Source of the DNA: Proales similis
Lineage: Eukaryota > Rotifera > Eurotatoria > Ploima > Proalidae
Direction of reading: 5' to 3'
Length of the DNA: 64,000 nucleotides
Assembly: GCA_019059635.1 (NCBI GenBank)
Contig: JAGVRJ010000004.1
Location: forward strand, 1,860,001 to 1,924,000
The position numbers and the translations under genes were made by a program. Below the pieces are notes generated by a model. That model saw only the letters and a list, made by a program, of their open reading frames with translations. It was not told where the DNA came from and searched no databases. This document shows positions 61,818 through 64,000 of this stretch, piece by piece; within the stretch, counting starts at the first letter, position 1, and each line of letters starts with the position of its first letter.

Positions 61818-62395
61818 CGACCAACAAATTTAAGAAATAATTTTTTTTTCAATCGGAGCCAGTTCCAGTCACTTTTGATGAGCCTTCTAGACGAATATTG
61901 ATTTTTTTCTATTGAAAAATAAACCCTAAATTATTTCGATCTATTTCTGGCCTTGGTTAATAGAATTAGATCGTCAAATGGATTGAAACATGATCTTTGT
62001 CATTTCGCACAAATATTGACTTTACCAAGACCATACCAAATGTCTGATAGAACCTCCTGTTTCTGGCGAGAGTTAAATTATCTGAAGACTGCCAAGGCGC
62101 AATCTGCTTAAAAGTATAGTTTGGGGTTGAAATCTGTCAAATACGACAACTTCTGGTCAGGCGAAAAAGACACGTTTTTTTTTTATTCACCTCGTTTAGC
62201 TTATGCACTAATTGATGGCAAATAAAACGATGCCGAAAAGTGGTTGCTTTAAAACACCCGACCTCTGCCGAAGCTATTTAAATTCAGCTTATATTCAAGA
62301 AGATTAAGAGACTAAAAAACAGTGCTTGCGTTAAATCACGGCTGAATGGGAATTCGGTTATAACTGAAGATCATCACGATACAAGAGAACAGAAA
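61818..62395. other. Spacer between LRR-12 and LRR-13
   Basis: A/T-rich with AATAAA at about 61918 (probable LRR-12 poly(A) signal) and a T run near 62174. A TATTTAAATT near 62275 is a weak TATA-like candidate for LRR-13. Confidence 0.45.
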
Positions 62396-64000
62396 ATGAA
62401 GCTCGCATTGATCATAATTGCTTTATTAGGCAGGCTTTTGGCAATTGACTGGCTTGCCTGCAAAGGTGCTTCGAATTTAAGATTAGATAAGCGCGTCAAT
62501 CTGCATCTTCAAGGAATCGAAATCTTGTGTGATAGCCTCAGCTCGCTTATCATAGAAGAATCTGCACTTCGAAATATTGAACCGATATGCAAACTTGACA
62601 ATTTGACCAAATTAGATCTTTCAGACAACCTCGTTGAATCTTTTAGCTGTCTGGGTGATCTCAAGCAGATGAAAGAAGCAAATCTGCAATCGAACCGTCT
62701 CGGAATGCGGTCATTCGAAATAAAAATTCCGGATTGGCCATATCTCACTTACTTGAATTTGAATGACAACCAATTGCAGAGATTTGAATTCACCAGCGAG
62801 TTGCATAACTTGACACATCTGAGCGTATCGAACAATAGACTTGAAAATTTTGAGCTTGGCACAACCGCATTGCCTTCGCTTGTAAAGCTCTATCTTGATG
62901 GAAACAAGTTGAAGCAACTCGGCCATATTTGCCGGCTCCGATCTCTTCAAGTGATTCATACCAGATTCAATTCAATCCAAGACTTTTCGTGCCTTTCAAA
63001 AATGGCCTCATTGGAAGATGTCAAAATTGGTGGCAATCCAGTTAAAACTGAAAATTTGACAATACGCAACTCACCGATCAGAGTGGAAGTGGATGAAAGT
63101 GAACTCAGTTCTATCGAGTGGCTTAAAAAAAATCATAGAATTGAAGTTCTTAAACTAAGCAGAAATCAAATAAAAAATGTTTCAACCCTGAATTATCTTG
63201 TTCAACTCAAAGTTCTTCAATTGGATTTCAATCAAATAAGAATATTGGACCCATTGAACTCGCTAACCAGTTTGCAATCAGTCGACTTGGACCACAACAG
63301 AATTGAGCGAATCGATTGGACGATTGATTTACCTCAACTGAATAAACTTGACCTATCATTCAATCTGCTTGATTCAGTGCCGAAATTCGCAGGCATGCCA
63401 CAACTTAATTGGCTTTTACTACAAGGAAATCGAATTCGGATTCTGCATCTGGAAACCAGGTTGCCATCACTCCTAAATGCCAATTTCAAAAACAACAACA
63501 TAAGCCGCATCTCTGACCTGAGTGGGGCCACTTCTCTAAGGTATTTGTCGCTCAGTGAAAATCATATTAAAGAAATCAGTGAGTTGTCTCGACTTGAAAA
63601 CCTGGCCACCCTTGAAATATCTTACAATCAGATCGAGAGTCTTGAACCTCTCGGAGATCTCAATATTGCATTTGTTTTTTCAAGCCACAATCGAATAAGA
63701 TCAATGAACGGTGTGTGGCATTCAGAAAGCTTAATGCAGCTTTTGCTAGATTTCAATCAGATCGAGTCCGTTTCGAACTGCATGCAGGGTATGGAGAGCA
63801 TTTTGGCTCTGAATCTGTCAAATAATCGATTGCGAACCATTAAATTCTGGCCGGAAAATGTTTACCTTAGCAATATAGAAATAAATTCAAACGAGCTGCA
63901 TAGAATCGAAGGACTGCAGCATCTTGAAGGCCTGGTGCAACTTCAGGTTGCCAACAACAAGCTTTCGCATCTGCCTGGAATTCACCATTTGACAGAAATG
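62396..64000 (+). CDS. LRR-13: secreted SDS22-like LRR protein (3' end cut by window)
   Basis: An uninterrupted frame of 535 codons runs from the ATG at 62396 to the window edge. Signal peptide MKLALIIIALLGRLLA, then DWLACKGASNL, with an unusual cysteine in the N-terminal cap where other members have Tyr or a charged residue. Subgroup mark SALRNIEPIC replaces CALRKIDPIC. Cysteine pair GHICRLRSL / FSCLSKM. Parts of the middle are very like LRR-12 (SDLSGATSL, LDFNQIESVSNC), whereas other repeats are diverged. The terminal module should lie beyond base 64000, so it cannot be checked here. By comparison with LRR-12 about 125 residues are missing. Confidence 0.93.
   Translation, partial: MKLALIIIALLGRLLAIDWLACKGASNLRLDKRVNLHLQGIEILCDSLSSLIIEESALRNIEPICKLDNLTKLDLSDNLVESFSCLGDLKQMKEANLQSNRLGMRSFEIKIPDWPYLTYLNLNDNQLQRFEFTSELHNLTHLSVSNNRLENFELGTTALPSLVKLYLDGNKLKQLGHICRLRSLQVIHTRFNSIQDFSCLSKMASLEDVKIGGNPVKTENLTIRNSPIRVEVDESELSSIEWLKKNHRIEVLKLSRNQIKNVSTLNYLVQLKVLQLDFNQIRILDPLNSLTSLQSVDLDHNRIERIDWTIDLPQLNKLDLSFNLLDSVPKFAGMPQLNWLLLQGNRIRILHLETRLPSLLNANFKNNNISRISDLSGATSLRYLSLSENHIKEISELSRLENLATLEISYNQIESLEPLGDLNIAFVFSSHNRIRSMNGVWHSESLMQLLLDFNQIESVSNCMQGMESILALNLSNNRLRTIKFWPENVYLSNIEINSNELHRIEGLQHLEGLVQLQVANNKLSHLPGIHHLTEM

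Noticed and set aside
31386-64000. Bacterial contamination or bacterial internalin genes
   Set aside because: Adjacent spliced animal genes are on the same continuous sequence, and the LRR genes have TATA-like elements and AATAAA signals; no ribosome-binding sites or operon spacing are evident.
1-64000. tRNA genes, rRNA, CRISPR arrays and transposons
   Set aside because: No B-box-type TTCGA loop in a cloverleaf context, no regular spacer-repeat array, no terminal inverted repeats or transposase-like frames were found by eye; a covariance-model scan was not possible.

Overview
This is nuclear DNA of a ciliated bilaterian animal with a compact genome. The evidence is a set of spliced animal genes with mostly 45-100 bp GT-AG introns: an IQSEC/BRAG Arf exchange factor, the ciliary transition-fibre protein FBF1, cytosolic methionyl-tRNA synthetase, a mitochondrial sideroflexin, a CYP3-clan cytochrome P450, an apolipoprotein D-like lipocalin and a DPF/d4 double-PHD chromatin reader. 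The phylum cannot be fixed from the sequence. No tRNA, rRNA, CRISPR array or transposase was seen.

Layout. 1-7.2 kb: IQSEC (minus, cut by the left edge) and FBF1 (minus). 8-17 kb: a mucin-like type I membrane protein (plus), MetRS (minus), a small secreted protein (plus), a probably GPI-anchored protein (plus) and intronless sideroflexin (minus). 17.6-31 kb: a secretome-rich stretch with three paralogous 8-cysteine secreted peptides, a lipocalin, a membrane-anchored WD40 protein with an apparent signal peptide, a seven-transmembrane receptor with a large ectodomain and a P450, along with the DPF gene and a divergent RERG-like small GTPase.

31.4-64 kb: an uninterrupted tandem cluster of 13 genes (the last cut by the right edge), all intronless, on both strands. 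Each encodes a secreted leucine-rich-repeat (LRR) protein of about 660-775 residues, called LRR-1 to LRR-13 here. The repeats are short, 21-22-residue SDS22-like units and not the 24-residue type with cysteine caps usual for animal extracellular LRRs. All 12 complete or nearly complete members end in the same unfamiliar module: an aromatic-Tyr-Arg-x-[LI]-Phe motif, then a Cys-x27-Cys pair with an invariant Gly 10 residues after the first Cys. LRR-1 has lost the second Cys through a premature stop. Near-identical patches in otherwise diverged paralogues (LRR-1/4, LRR-5/6, LRR-8/9) indicate gene conversion or recent duplication. This family is the best candidate for an undescribed system, for example a diversifying set of secreted recognition or effector proteins. 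No sequence feature identifies the ligand, so function is inference only.

The housekeeping genes carry introns and look conventional, whereas most genes between 12 and 64 kb encode secreted or surface proteins and many belong to local families. The window therefore looks like a conserved block next to a fast-evolving secretome locus.
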